Shown: positions 8,798 through 17,723, counted from the first letter of the stretch. The stretch: 64,000 nucleotides of DNA from CAZJQD01 sp964548165 [NCBI: uncultured bacterium] (GCA_964548165.1 CAZJQD010000008.1:26712-90711), one strand, 5' to 3'. A program made the numbers and translations. The notes: generated by a model from the letters alone, not told the origin.

Positions 8798-10248
8798 TGT
8801 CCCTTGCCGACACCGCCAGGGGGCTGGATTCGCCCTACCGCATCGATGGAGGGCGCACGAATAGACCCATGGCCGGCGCCATGGGCGTGGTCTTCCTGGC
8901 CTTGGGAATCGTCCTGCTGCTGGCCGGGCAAGCCAGCTCGTCCGGTTCCTCCATGCTGGCGATCGCCATCGTCAGCGTCATCGTCGTCCTCTTCACGCTC
9001 ATCGACGTCGAGTTCGGCATCTATTGCCTTGTCGCGGGAATGCTGCTGTCGCCCGAGATCGAGCTGGATTTCATCAGGCTTCCCTCGCGCGCCGTCGTCA
9101 TTCGCGTGGACGACCTCATGATCCTCATGGTCAGCGCCGCCTGGTTCGCGCAGACCGCGGTGCGCGGCAAGATCGACCTGCTCATGAATACGCCCCTGAA
9201 CCGGCCCATCCTCCTCTTCACGTTGCTCTCGGTGATATCCACGGTGAGAGGGTCCTTCACCGGCGCCGTCGGTTCCCCCATGACCGCGTTCTTCTTCGTC
9301 TTGAAGTTCGTCGAGTTCTTCCTGCTCTATTTTCTCATCGTCAACACGGTCACCAACGAGGAGGCCATCAGGCGCATCATGAAGGCCTATTTCCTCACCC
9401 TGCTGGTCGTGGTGGCCTACGCCACGTGGAATGTTCTCATCGTGAAGACCCACGGCAGGGCCACGACACCCTTCGAGAGCTCGGAGGAACCCGGAACGCT
9501 CGGCGGCTACCTGCTCTTCTCCTTCGCCCTGGCCTTCGGCCTGCTCAACTACGTGCCTGGCATCGTCAGCAAGCTCTTCTATGGGGCCATCATGGTGGCC
9601 ATCGTACCGCCCTTCCTGTACACGCTCTCCCGGGGATCCTACATGGCGTTCTTTCCGATGTTCCTGACCGTGATCCTCTTGAGCCGCCGCAAGATCGTTC
9701 CGCTCATGCTCCTCGTCGTCACGGTCTTTGCCGCGCCCTACATGCCACAGGCCACCATAGAACGCGTGGAGTATACCTTTCAGAATCGGGTTGAGAACTT
9801 GTGGTCCAGCGATCCGGACGACAAGGTCGAGCTCGATCCTTCGTCCCTCGCGCGCCTCGAGCGGTACGACGGGGTCATCCGCCAGTGGCAATACCAGCCG
9901 CTCCTGGGCCAGGGCGTGACCGGCGTTGGTTTCGTCGACAGCCAGATCATGCGCGTATTGGGCGAGCTGGGCATTCTCGGCCTGTTGACGCTCATCTGGA
10001 TATTCAAGGCCTTGTTCCAGACGGCTCTTCGCATGTACCGCTGGTTGCCGCCCGGCTATTCCAAGGGGCTCGTGCTCGGCATGATCGCGGGTACCGCCGG
10101 CCTCATCTTTCACGGGGCCACGGCCAATACCTTCACGGTCGTGCGCATTGCCGGGCCGTTCTGGGTTACCGCCGGTCTCACCGTCGTCATCTTCAAGATC
10201 CACGAGAAGGAACTTCTGCTCCAGGAGAGCCAGCAGCGTGCGGCTTGA
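8797..10248 (+). CDS. O-antigen ligase/polymerase (Wzy/WaaL)-like multi-pass membrane protein
   Basis: The 483 residues are mostly hydrophobic, with about 11-12 membrane segments and a longer periplasmic loop around residues 310-390. The family-typical LSRGSYMAFFPMF motif lies in a late-middle helix. The O-antigen ligase/polymerase superfamily joins or ligates undecaprenyl-linked glycans at the periplasmic face of the inner membrane. The position directly after Wza-like and Wzc-like genes supports a role as the Wzy polymerase of this export system, though sequence alone does not separate polymerase from ligase. The start is coupled to the previous stop (TGATG). Confidence 0.85.
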   Translation: MSLADTARGLDSPYRIDGGRTNRPMAGAMGVVFLALGIVLLLAGQASSSGSSMLAIAIVSVIVVLFTLIDVEFGIYCLVAGMLLSPEIELDFIRLPSRAVVIRVDDLMILMVSAAWFAQTAVRGKIDLLMNTPLNRPILLFTLLSVISTVRGSFTGAVGSPMTAFFFVLKFVEFFLLYFLIVNTVTNEEAIRRIMKAYFLTLLVVVAYATWNVLIVKTHGRATTPFESSEEPGTLGGYLLFSFALAFGLLNYVPGIVSKLFYGAIMVAIVPPFLYTLSRGSYMAFFPMFLTVILLSRRKIVPLMLLVVTVFAAPYMPQATIERVEYTFQNRVENLWSSDPDDKVELDPSSLARLERYDGVIRQWQYQPLLGQGVTGVGFVDSQIMRVLGELGILGLLTLIWIFKALFQTALRMYRWLPPGYSKGLVLGMIAGTAGLIFHGATANTFTVVRIAGPFWVTAGLTVVIFKIHEKELLLQESQQRAA

Positions 10249-10447
10249 GGATGCGGCTCAATACCTGCTCATCCTCGCCGTCGTACTGGGCGTGTTTCTC
10301 TGGTTCTCGGTCGAATACTGGGAGCAGATCGTCGCGCCGACCTTCCAGACCATTGGCGCCTGGTTCCAGTTGCTCCGAGTGCCGGTCCTCGCGTTCTTCC
10401 TTCTCGGCCTGGCCTTTCTCCTCTTTCGCTTGAACGGCCCGAGGTGA
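10238..10447 (+). CDS. Small two-helix membrane protein
   Basis: This 69-residue protein with a GTG start at 10238 overlaps the end of the Wzy-like gene by 11 bases. Its own stop overlaps the proC GTG by 4 bases (GTGA). Two hydrophobic segments are clear (YLLILAVVLGVFLWF and LRVPVLAFFLLGLAFLLF), separated by an amphipathic stretch containing EYWEQIVAPTF. No family was recognised. The frame remains open upstream inside the Wzy-like gene, but those residues are Ser/Arg-rich and look like out-of-frame translation. It could be a small accessory subunit of the glycan polymerase. Confidence 0.6.
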   Translation: MRLEDAAQYLLILAVVLGVFLWFSVEYWEQIVAPTFQTIGAWFQLLRVPVLAFFLLGLAFLLFRLNGPR

Positions 10448-11253
10448 TCCCCGGCGTGCCCTGGATGTTCGCGGGCGGCGGGCGCATGGCCGGCGCCATG
10501 CTGCAGGGGCTGGTATCCCGCGGCGCCGTTGCGTCGTCGCTGGCGGTGGCCGATCCCGATCCCGCGACGCGCGCCGCGCTGGGCCGGACCCTCTCCATGA
10601 CACGCTTGCATTCCTCCGTCGAGACCATGGTGGGCGCGGAGTCCGGCGGCCTTGTCCTGGCCGTCAAGCCCCAGCAGATGGACGCCGTGCTCGCGGCCGT
10701 GGCGGGCCGTCACTTTCCGGTCGTCGTCTCGATTGCCGCGGGCATTCCGACGGCGCGTATCGAGCAGGCCCTGGCTCCCGGGACCCCCGTGGTCCGGGCC
10801 ATGCCCAACACGCCCGCTCTCGTGGGCAAGGGGATCACGGCGATCGCCCCGGGACGCACCGCCGGGAGAGAAGCGATGGGCCTGGCCCGTGACCTCATGG
10901 GGGCGATCGGCGAGGTCGTGGAGCTGGCCGAGGATCAGATCGACGCCGTCACCGCGATCTCGGGATCGGGTCCCGCCTACTTCTTCCTCTTCATGCAGGC
11001 CCTCCAGGAGGCGGGCGTGGCGCTCGGTCTCGCTCCCGATGTCGCGCTCAGGCTGGTTCTCGGAACCGCCGAAGGGGCCGTGGCCCTGGCCCGGCACCAG
11101 GAGGGGGATTTTACCGCGATGATCGCGGCCGTCACCTCCAAGGGCGGCACCACCGAGAGAGCGCTCGAGGCGCTCCGCCGACGCGACCTGCCGGGCGCGG
11201 TCCGAGAGGGGGCCGAGGCAGCCGCCGCGCGGGCCCGGGAGCTGGCGGGATGA
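10444..11253 (+). CDS. proC: Pyrroline-5-carboxylate reductase
   Basis: ProC catalyses the last step of proline synthesis, reducing 1-pyrroline-5-carboxylate with NAD(P)H in the cytoplasm. The 269-residue length is normal. The N-terminal nucleotide-binding Rossmann motif is FAGGGRMAGAMLQGLV. VRAMPNTPALVGKGIT and the C-terminal dimerisation signature AISGSGPAYFFLFMQAL are both characteristic of the family. The GTG start overlaps the previous stop by 4 bases, and the stop overlaps yggT by 4 bases (ATGA). proC-yggT adjacency is common in bacteria. Confidence 0.95.
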   Translation: MIPGVPWMFAGGGRMAGAMLQGLVSRGAVASSLAVADPDPATRAALGRTLSMTRLHSSVETMVGAESGGLVLAVKPQQMDAVLAAVAGRHFPVVVSIAAGIPTARIEQALAPGTPVVRAMPNTPALVGKGITAIAPGRTAGREAMGLARDLMGAIGEVVELAEDQIDAVTAISGSGPAYFFLFMQALQEAGVALGLAPDVALRLVLGTAEGAVALARHQEGDFTAMIAAVTSKGGTTERALEALRRRDLPGAVREGAEAAAARARELAG

Positions 11254-11558
11254 TCATCGCCGCCAACGCATTGCATGGCCTGGCGCTCGTCCTCGATTTC
11301 ATCCTCGGTGCCTATCTCTGGATCGTGATCGGCGCCGCGGTGGTCAGCTGGGTCGGCGCCGATCCGTGGAATCCCATCGTTCGCTTCCTGCGACAAGCCA
11401 CGGATCCCGTCTATCGCCGGATCCGGCGGATGCTTCCGTTTCTCGCCTCGGGTGGCCTGGATTTCACCCCCCTGGTCGTGATCGCGATCATCTACTTCCT
11501 GCAGGCCGCCCTGGTGGGCTCGCTCTATGACTATGCGAGGATCCTCAAACTTTCCTGA
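11250..11558 (+). CDS. yggT: YggT family integral membrane protein
   Basis: This 102-residue protein has two hydrophobic segments (LHGLALVLDFILGAYLWIVI and FTPLVVIAIIYFLQAAL) flanking the family-typical region with NPIVRFLRQATDPVYRRIR. YggT proteins are conserved inner-membrane proteins of unclear function, often next to proC and the cell-division/YggS region. Translation is coupled to proC through a 4-base overlap. Confidence 0.85.
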   Translation: MIIAANALHGLALVLDFILGAYLWIVIGAAVVSWVGADPWNPIVRFLRQATDPVYRRIRRMLPFLASGGLDFTPLVVIAIIYFLQAALVGSLYDYARILKLS

Positions 11559-11670
11559 CTCTCCACGGGGTTCTGATACACTGCGCCCTCGCTGGGCGGC
11601 GAGATCATGAAACGCGCCCGGCCCCCCCGCGACCTCGAGGGGAGCGCGGAGGATTTACCAGGAGGAACGC

Positions 11671-12534
11671 GTGAGCGGATCTGAGGGACTCATCGGAGTC
11701 ATCGGCGGCAGCGGCATCTACCAGATGGAAGGCCTCGTGGACGTGGAGGAGATCCGCGTCGACACGCCCTACGGATCGCCGTCCGACGCGATCATCCTGG
11801 GCACGCTCTCGGGACGCCGTTGCGCCTTTCTCCCGCGGCATGGCCGGGGGCACCGTCTCCTGCCGCGCGAAGTCCCCTCCCACGCCAATCTCTATGCCCT
11901 CAAGAGCCTCGGTTGCGACTGGGTGCTGGCGCTCTCGGCGGTTGGTTCGCTCAAGGAGGACGTCAGGCCCCGCGACGTCGTCATTCCCGACCAGGTCGTC
12001 GACGGGACGCGTCAGCGGCACGGTACCTGGTTCGGCGACGGGATCGTGGCTCACGTCTCGATGGCCGATCCCTTCTGCCCCGTGCTCCGCCGCGCGCTCG
12101 TCGACAGCTGTCGCGCGCTCGGGGTGAGCGTGCACGACGGAGGAACCTACTACTGCATGGAGGGGCCGGCCTTCTCCACGAAGGCGGAATCCGCCGTGAA
12201 CCGTTCCTTCGGCCACAGCGTCGTCGGCATGACCGCGCTCCCGGAAGCTCGGCTGGCCCGCGAGGCCGAGCTGGCCTACGCGCTCGTCGCGCTCTCCACG
12301 GACTACGACGTCTGGCACGAGTCGGGGGAGGTCTCCGTCGAACTCGTCCTGGAGAACCTGCACGCGAACGCGCGCAACGTCCAGCGGATCGTCAAGGACG
12401 TGGTAGGGAAGATTCCCCGCGAGCGGACGAGCCCCGCGCACGAGGCTCTCCGGGGGGCGATCATGACCGATCGCAAGCTCTGGCCGCCGGCCACCATCGA
12501 GCGGCTCGGGATCATCGTGGAGAAGTACGCGTGA
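11671..12534 (+). CDS. mtnP: S-methyl-5'-thioadenosine phosphorylase
   Basis: MtnP cleaves 5'-methylthioadenosine with phosphate to adenine and 5-methylthioribose-1-phosphate, the first step of methionine salvage and removal of a polyamine-synthesis by-product. The 287-residue protein has the phosphate-binding motif IGVIGGSGIYQM. It also has FLPRHGRGHRLLP, the methionine-sulfur pocket motif YYCMEGPAFSTKAES and ALSTDYDVWH, whose aspartates select the 6-amino purine and so favour MTAP over guanosine phosphorylases. AGGAGGA lies 6-7 bases before the GTG. The 112 bases upstream include a TGATACACT stretch (11574-11582) that could serve as an extended -10. The stop overlaps the next gene by 4 bases. 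Confidence 0.93.
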   Translation: MSGSEGLIGVIGGSGIYQMEGLVDVEEIRVDTPYGSPSDAIILGTLSGRRCAFLPRHGRGHRLLPREVPSHANLYALKSLGCDWVLALSAVGSLKEDVRPRDVVIPDQVVDGTRQRHGTWFGDGIVAHVSMADPFCPVLRRALVDSCRALGVSVHDGGTYYCMEGPAFSTKAESAVNRSFGHSVVGMTALPEARLAREAELAYALVALSTDYDVWHESGEVSVELVLENLHANARNVQRIVKDVVGKIPRERTSPAHEALRGAIMTDRKLWPPATIERLGIIVEKYA

Positions 12535-14249
12535 GCGCGGCGTATGGCAAGGAACACCTGGGATCGCTCCTCGTGCGCGCCGGCGTCCTCAAGGAGTCGG
12601 ATCTCAAGGCCGCCCTCGACGAAGCGCAGAGCGACAATCGCCGACTCGGCGACGTGCTGATAGCGCGGGGACTCACGACCGAGGACCAGATCCAGCACTT
12701 CCTCAGCATTCAGCTGGGCTACCCGACCATCGACCTCGATCGGACCTGGATCGACCCCGAGGTCGCGCACGCCCTGCCGGAAAAGTTCGCGCGCCGCTAC
12801 GGCGTGCTTCCGCTCTACCGCGCCGACGCCTCGGGAGGCCAGGCCGTGGTCGTGGCCATGACCGATCCCACCGACATCGTGGTGCAGGACGAGATTCGCA
12901 ACGCGCTCGGGCAGGAGATCTTCGTGGTGATGTGCCTTCCGCGCAGCGCCATGGATCGCCACCTCGACCGCCTCTGGCTCTCCGCCCCCGTCGTCGTGGA
13001 GGAGCCCGCCAGCGCCGCGGTCACGGAGTCGGCGCCCCCGCTCCTGCCGCTGGGCGGCGAGGAACTCAAGCCCTCCGTCGCCAGGCTCCTGGAGACGCTC
13101 TTCAAGCAGGCCCTGGATCTGCGGGCGTCCTCCGTGCATCTCGAGCCCAAGCAGAAATTCGTCTCGGTTCGCTATCGCATCGATGGGCAGTACACCAACG
13201 TCACCTCGCTGCCCCGGGACCTCTACCAGGCCGTCTTGACGCGGCTCAAGATCCTCGGGAAGCTGACGGTTGGCGAGGCCGTGCAGGTGCTCGAGGAGGG
13301 GCGCTTTCATCTCCGTCCCGACCTGGTGGCGCCGCCCATCGATATCCGCGTGAGCATCGTTCCCGCGCTCTTCGGCGAGAAAGTAGTCCTTCGGATCACG
13401 CGGCGCTCGGAGATCATCCGTCCCCTGGCGGACCTGGGGTTCGAGGCCGGGCAGACCAGGGAGCTGGACGAGCTCCTGGCGGCCCCTGCCGGCCTGATCC
13501 TGGTTGCCGGAAAGAATGATTCCGGCAAGACCACGACCGCGTACTCGTGCCTCTCCGTGATGGGAGGACCCTCGACGATGATCGTCACGATCGAGGATCC
13601 CCCTGCCTACCCGGTGTCGAGTTTCAACCAGTTGAGAAAAGTGCACCTGCCGGAGACCCCGGAGACCGCCGCCTGGGACATGACCGTCAAGGCGGTGGAG
13701 AGACAGGAGCCGAACCTCGTGTACATGTCGAGCGTGGAGACGCGTGACGAGGTCAAGATGATGCTCAGGCTCGCCGCAACCGGTCGGCGGGTCCTGGCCA
13801 CGCTCTTCGCCGATGACGCCGTCTCCGCCCACTGGGTTGCTCTCCAGCTGGGCGCCGACTCGTTTGCCATCGGATCGGTTCTAGCCGGCGTGATCAACGC
13901 CCGCCTCGTCCGCCTGCTCTGCCCTCATTGCCGCCGCCCCGCCCAGGCGCCGCCGCCGGACGCCGTGCTCGCGCGGTTGGAGCTCACGCGCGACTGGTTG
14001 AAGGGGAAGACACTCTACGCCGCCGTCGGATGCGAACTGTGCGGCGGTCACGGGTACCTGGGCCGGACCGGCGTCTTCGAGGTTTTGACCGTGAAGGAAC
14101 ATCTCCGGGAGATGGTCGAGTCCAAGGTGCCATCCGACCTCATGCGCCGAGCCGCGATCGAGGCCGGCATGATGCCGCTCAGGGAGGCCGGATTGGCCAA
14201 GGTCCTGCGCGGGGAGACCACCATCGAGGAACTCGCCAGCCGCATCTAA
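12531..14249 (+). CDS. GspE/PilB-type ATPase with MshEN domain, catalytic motifs degenerate
   Basis: This 572-residue protein has the layout of a type II secretion/type IV pilus assembly ATPase. Residues 1-150 hold an MshEN (GspE-N) domain with two tandem motifs (LGSLLVRAGVLKESDL and RLGDVLIARGLTTEDQI), a fold that binds c-di-GMP in MshE. The T2SSE ATPase domain follows. Walker A (AGKNDSGKTTT, ~323) is intact, as is the four-cysteine zinc site (CPHC ~463, CELC ~501). The Walker B GEIRD is replaced by SSVET, and the TLHTN histidine box by TLFAD. The start is GTG at 12531, overlapping the mtnP stop by 4 bases; the longer open frame upstream is a shadow of mtnP. Unlike classical systems, no GspF/PilC or pilin gene is adjacent. 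Confidence 0.85.
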   Translation: MSAAYGKEHLGSLLVRAGVLKESDLKAALDEAQSDNRRLGDVLIARGLTTEDQIQHFLSIQLGYPTIDLDRTWIDPEVAHALPEKFARRYGVLPLYRADASGGQAVVVAMTDPTDIVVQDEIRNALGQEIFVVMCLPRSAMDRHLDRLWLSAPVVVEEPASAAVTESAPPLLPLGGEELKPSVARLLETLFKQALDLRASSVHLEPKQKFVSVRYRIDGQYTNVTSLPRDLYQAVLTRLKILGKLTVGEAVQVLEEGRFHLRPDLVAPPIDIRVSIVPALFGEKVVLRITRRSEIIRPLADLGFEAGQTRELDELLAAPAGLILVAGKNDSGKTTTAYSCLSVMGGPSTMIVTIEDPPAYPVSSFNQLRKVHLPETPETAAWDMTVKAVERQEPNLVYMSSVETRDEVKMMLRLAATGRRVLATLFADDAVSAHWVALQLGADSFAIGSVLAGVINARLVRLLCPHCRRPAQAPPPDAVLARLELTRDWLKGKTLYAAVGCELCGGHGYLGRTGVFEVLTVKEHLREMVESKVPSDLMRRAAIEAGMMPLREAGLAKVLRGETTIEELASRI

Positions 14250-14292
14250 TTTTGTAACCCCGGGGCCCTAATCGGCCGATAGGTCGATCGAT

Positions 14293-16383
14293 ATGGGTTC
14301 GTGGGCTCGCATAGGCGCCTTGTCATTCCTCGCGTTCACCGCCGTGGGTGCCTTCGGCTACTACGGGCGGCAGGGGGGGCTCGATGCCGCCGCCGGGTTC
14401 TCGCTCATGGGCGCCGCGGTGGGGGCCGAGGCGCGGATCAAGGAAGTTCTCCAGGAAAATCCCTCGGACATCGAGGCCTGGATGCAGCTTGGGGATTTCT
14501 ACCAGGAACATCGCCGGCTTCCGGAGGCGCTGGGGGCCTATGAGCAGGCGGCCCTGATCTCGGCCGGCGAACCGGGTGCGGTCCTGCGCCTGGCACAGGT
14601 CCAGATTCGCCTTGGCGCGCTGCTCGACGCCGAGACGCGCGTGGCGGGGCTCCTGGCCGCGCGGCCCGTCGACTCGGCGGCCATCAAGGTGCTCGGATGG
14701 ATCGCCGTTCACCGGGCCATGGATGGCGCCGTGGGGATCGATGGCCTGTCGCCCGATCCCGAGCGCCTGGCGGAGGCGGATCGCCGATTCGCACGCGCGC
14801 TACGCATTTCGCCCGACGACGCCGAGGCTTTCCTTGGCCGCGCGGTCGTGGCCAGGCTCGAGGGCCGCGATGTCTCCGCGCTCGCCCTGGCCGAGGAAGC
14901 CATCGATCGAGACAGCGCCTTGTATTGGCCCTGGCAGATCCGCGGCGAGATCCTGGTCGACCTGGGGCGCGATTCTGACGCCCAGGCCGCCCTGGCGGGC
15001 GCCCGGGCCCGGGATCGGGGCCGCCCCTACTCGCTCATGGAGATGGCCGCGCTCTCTCGTCGTCTCAAGCGCCCCGAAGAAGCCGCCGCGTTCATGGCGG
15101 GAGTCGGACCTGATGGCGCGTTCAATCGCGGCGCCGACCTCCTGGCCGCCAACAGGCCCGCCGAGGCCGAGGCGGCCTTCCTGGACGCGCTCCTCGCGGA
15201 TCCCGAGGATGACCTGGCGATGGATCGGCTCGAGAGAGTCCGGCTCCTCATCTATCCGGCTGACGATACGCGGCGCGTGGAGCTTGCGGACCGGCGTCTT
15301 TTGAAGGCCGCCCGGTCCGAAGCGGTCAACAACACGCTCCTGGCCTACCTGCATTACCGCCGCGCCGTCGCCCTGGCGCCTCAGCTCTCCGAGGCTCGGC
15401 TCAAGATGGCCCGGTTCTTCGAGCGCCAGGGATCCTTCACCTCCGCGGTCACGCAGTTGCGTCGCGTCGAGGAGCTGACGCGGTCCCAGACCGAGCGGCT
15501 CGTGGCCTCGGACCTCCTCGAGATGATCACCCGGCGGGCGCTCACCGAGATGGAGTCGACTCATGCCGTGAGTTTCGGGGCGATCTGGGAACAGCCGACC
15601 GGGGTCCTGGGCGAGCTCGTGGGCAACCCCGAGGTCCTGGAGGAGCGAATACGATGGAGCGTGACGCCCGTGCCTCGGCCCAGGTTGCGCGTCGCCATCC
15701 TTCCTTTCGCCGAGGCCCTGAGGCCCTTTCACGCGGGGGTCGGCCGGTTGAGTGGGGAATGGCTGTCGGGAACGCTGGGCCTCCTGCCGGGCTTCGAGCT
15801 CATTCCTGCCGCCGAGGTCGAGGCGGCCATGGCGCGGCATGGATTCACCAATCCCGACGCGATCGATCCGGGATTGCTGGGCAAGGAACTCGGCGCCGAG
15901 CTGATCGTGCGCGGGCGCATCCTGGAGGCGCGCGAGGACGTGACGCTCCGGGTCGAGGCGGTCCTCGTTCCCGTCGGCCCCGTGGTCTGGCGGCAGGAGT
16001 ACGCGGTTCGAGGAGGTGAGGCGCTGACACGAACCATCCTCGAAGCTGCGCGCGCGCTCGCCTGGCACGCGCCCCTGGAAGGGACCGTCGTCCGGCGCCG
16101 AGACCGGAACCTGGTCACGGTCAACCTGGGCCGGGCCTATGGCGTCCGCATCGGGGATACGATGGTGATCGAACGGCGCGGGCTCGAACTGTTCGCCCCG
16201 GGATATGACTGGCCCGGCCGCCGCGCCGACGTGATCGGCGAAGGGAGGGTTGTGGGGCTGACGGAACGCTATGCCGAAGTGCGCTTGTTGCCGACAACGA
16301 CCCCGGCTTCGGGCGTAGAAGCCCGACCCTCGACGCCCACGCAACTCGTCCGCGCGGGCGATATCGTTCGTCGCCGGCGATAA
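14293..16383 (+). CDS. TPR protein with FlgT/CsgG-like C-terminal domains
   Basis: This 696-residue protein has an N-terminal hydrophobic anchor (residues ~6-28). TPR-type helical repeats cover residues ~40-400 (for example AWMQLGDFYQEHRRLPEAL). From ~460 there is a TolB-N/CsgG/FlgT-middle-like domain (PRLRVAILPFAEAL, FELIPAAEVEAAM, ELGAELIVRGRILEA). From ~600 there is a small beta domain resembling the FlgT C-terminal domain (NLVTVNLGRAYGVRIGDTMV). FlgT belongs to the flagellar H/T ring and CsgG to curli secretion; both act in the periplasm/outer membrane. The domain assignment is from motif resemblance only. It lies 43 bases after the ATPase gene. Confidence 0.65.
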   Translation: MGSWARIGALSFLAFTAVGAFGYYGRQGGLDAAAGFSLMGAAVGAEARIKEVLQENPSDIEAWMQLGDFYQEHRRLPEALGAYEQAALISAGEPGAVLRLAQVQIRLGALLDAETRVAGLLAARPVDSAAIKVLGWIAVHRAMDGAVGIDGLSPDPERLAEADRRFARALRISPDDAEAFLGRAVVARLEGRDVSALALAEEAIDRDSALYWPWQIRGEILVDLGRDSDAQAALAGARARDRGRPYSLMEMAALSRRLKRPEEAAAFMAGVGPDGAFNRGADLLAANRPAEAEAAFLDALLADPEDDLAMDRLERVRLLIYPADDTRRVELADRRLLKAARSEAVNNTLLAYLHYRRAVALAPQLSEARLKMARFFERQGSFTSAVTQLRRVEELTRSQTERLVASDLLEMITRRALTEMESTHAVSFGAIWEQPTGVLGELVGNPEVLEERIRWSVTPVPRPRLRVAILPFAEALRPFHAGVGRLSGEWLSGTLGLLPGFELIPAAEVEAAMARHGFTNPDAIDPGLLGKELGAELIVRGRILEAREDVTLRVEAVLVPVGPVVWRQEYAVRGGEALTRTILEAARALAWHAPLEGTVVRRRDRNLVTVNLGRAYGVRIGDTMVIERRGLELFAPGYDWPGRRADVIGEGRVVGLTERYAEVRLLPTTTPASGVEARPSTPTQLVRAGDIVRRRR

Positions 16384-16454
16384 TCAAGGGAGTGCGGAAC
16401 GGGTGGCAGGAAGTCGCTCCAAGGGCTAGGATATCCCTCGCCAGAGGCCTCTTG

Positions 16455-17723
16455 ATGACACCCCATTGCCAAGTCCCGTCCTCCCCGGGCCCCTCTTCGG
16501 GCGGACGTTTCGCTCCGGGCGCCCGCAAGCCCCGCCTGCTCCACCGGTCTGCCCGTGCCTCGATCGTGGCGTTCCTGGTGAGCTTGGCCTGTCACGAACC
16601 CGCCGCCGCCCGGATTGGATACGGGGTTGCGTCCATCGACGACGCCTCGACGCTCTGGGCTCAAACCTGGGAGATCAAGCTCGGTCTCGAGGCCGGCGCC
16701 AATTACCGGCTCGAGGGAAGCGATGTCACGGCCGTCAGGGTGCCCACCCAGATCCGCTACGGGTGGCGCGAGCGCCTGGAGTGGGGATTCCTCCTGCCCT
16801 TTCTCTACCAGCAGACCGACAATAATAAGTTCGACGGGAGCGGGATTGGCGATATTGCCATCGCCTTGAAATACCAGATGACGCAGGACGAGGAGAACTA
16901 CCCGGCCACGGCCACGGAGGTACGCCTGGGCTACGGCGCGGGAACGGCCACGGCCAGCGACGCGCTCTCGATTGCGATCAACTACGCTGTCTCGAAGTCC
17001 TTCGGTGAGCGCGGCGTCGCCCACGGAAACCTGGGCTACACGTTCTTCACCGCCGATCGGCAGGACGTTCTCAGCTGGGGAGCCGCCTACGATTACCGCT
17101 TCCTGGAGACCTTGAGGGGATTCCTCGGGGTCAACTCGGGAAGCCAGATGATGCCCGGGGTGCGAAATGACATCATCGCCGAGCTGGGCGTGACCAGGCA
17201 GGCCGGTCCCTCGCTCGAGTACCAGCTGGCCGCCGGGATCGGCCTGAACAAGAACAGCCCGGACTGGCAGGTGCGTTTCGGTTTTACCAAGGAGCTCGGG
17301 CGCGGGGCGGGCGAGGCCACGAATTTTCGCAGGGCCGAGTGGAGCCATCCGCCGGCGCCGGGGGCCGCCGAGATCGTGGCGCGGGGAGAGAATGCGGCAC
17401 GAACGGGCGATTACACCCTGGCCATATCGTACTATCGCGAGGCGATCACCATCGACTCGTCGCTCCCCTCGGCCTGGAACAACATGGGAATCGCCTACTT
17501 CAAGCTGGGCCGCACGACCGAGGCCATGGAGGCCTATGAAAACGCGGCTAAGCTTGCGCCCGACAATGCCGACATATACTTCAACATGGGACTCGCTCAT
17601 TACAAGTTGGGAGACATCTATGCCGCCCGGCGGGCATTTGCGCGCGCGCTGGAACTGAACCCCGAGCACGGGCAGGCGCGGAGCAACCTCTTGTCCCTGG
17701 AAGGACGCACGGGAGCGCGATGA
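16455..17723 (+). CDS. Predicted outer-membrane beta-barrel protein with C-terminal TPR domain
   Basis: This 422-residue protein has an N-terminal basic region and hydrophobic signal (SIVAFLVSLACHEPAAA). Residues ~55-310 show alternating aromatic/polar strands typical of an outer-membrane barrel (LEWGFLLPFLYQQTDN, AAYDYRFLETLRGFLGV), resembling MetA-pathway/phenol-degradation transporter-like barrels. Residues ~325-420 are three TPRs (AWNNMGIAYFKLGRTTEAM, DIYFNMGLAHYKLGDIYAA). The ATG at 16455 is preceded by AGAGG at 7 bases. An upstream in-frame GTG at 16392 has no usable spacing. The stop overlaps the next ATG by 4 bases. The TPR domain would face the periplasm and could dock the neighbouring TPR proteins. 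Confidence 0.65.
   Translation: MTPHCQVPSSPGPSSGGRFAPGARKPRLLHRSARASIVAFLVSLACHEPAAARIGYGVASIDDASTLWAQTWEIKLGLEAGANYRLEGSDVTAVRVPTQIRYGWRERLEWGFLLPFLYQQTDNNKFDGSGIGDIAIALKYQMTQDEENYPATATEVRLGYGAGTATASDALSIAINYAVSKSFGERGVAHGNLGYTFFTADRQDVLSWGAAYDYRFLETLRGFLGVNSGSQMMPGVRNDIIAELGVTRQAGPSLEYQLAAGIGLNKNSPDWQVRFGFTKELGRGAGEATNFRRAEWSHPPAPGAAEIVARGENAARTGDYTLAISYYREAITIDSSLPSAWNNMGIAYFKLGRTTEAMEAYENAAKLAPDNADIYFNMGLAHYKLGDIYAARRAFARALELNPEHGQARSNLLSLEGRTGAR

Noticed and set aside
8731-10203. 490-codon minus-strand frame opposite the Wzy-like gene
   Set aside because: Composition dominated by Glu, His, Asp and Gln, mirroring the hydrophobic sense gene; no motif.
11820-12530. N-terminal extension of the GspE-like frame
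   Set aside because: Out-of-frame reading of mtnP; family homology begins at the GTG at 12531.
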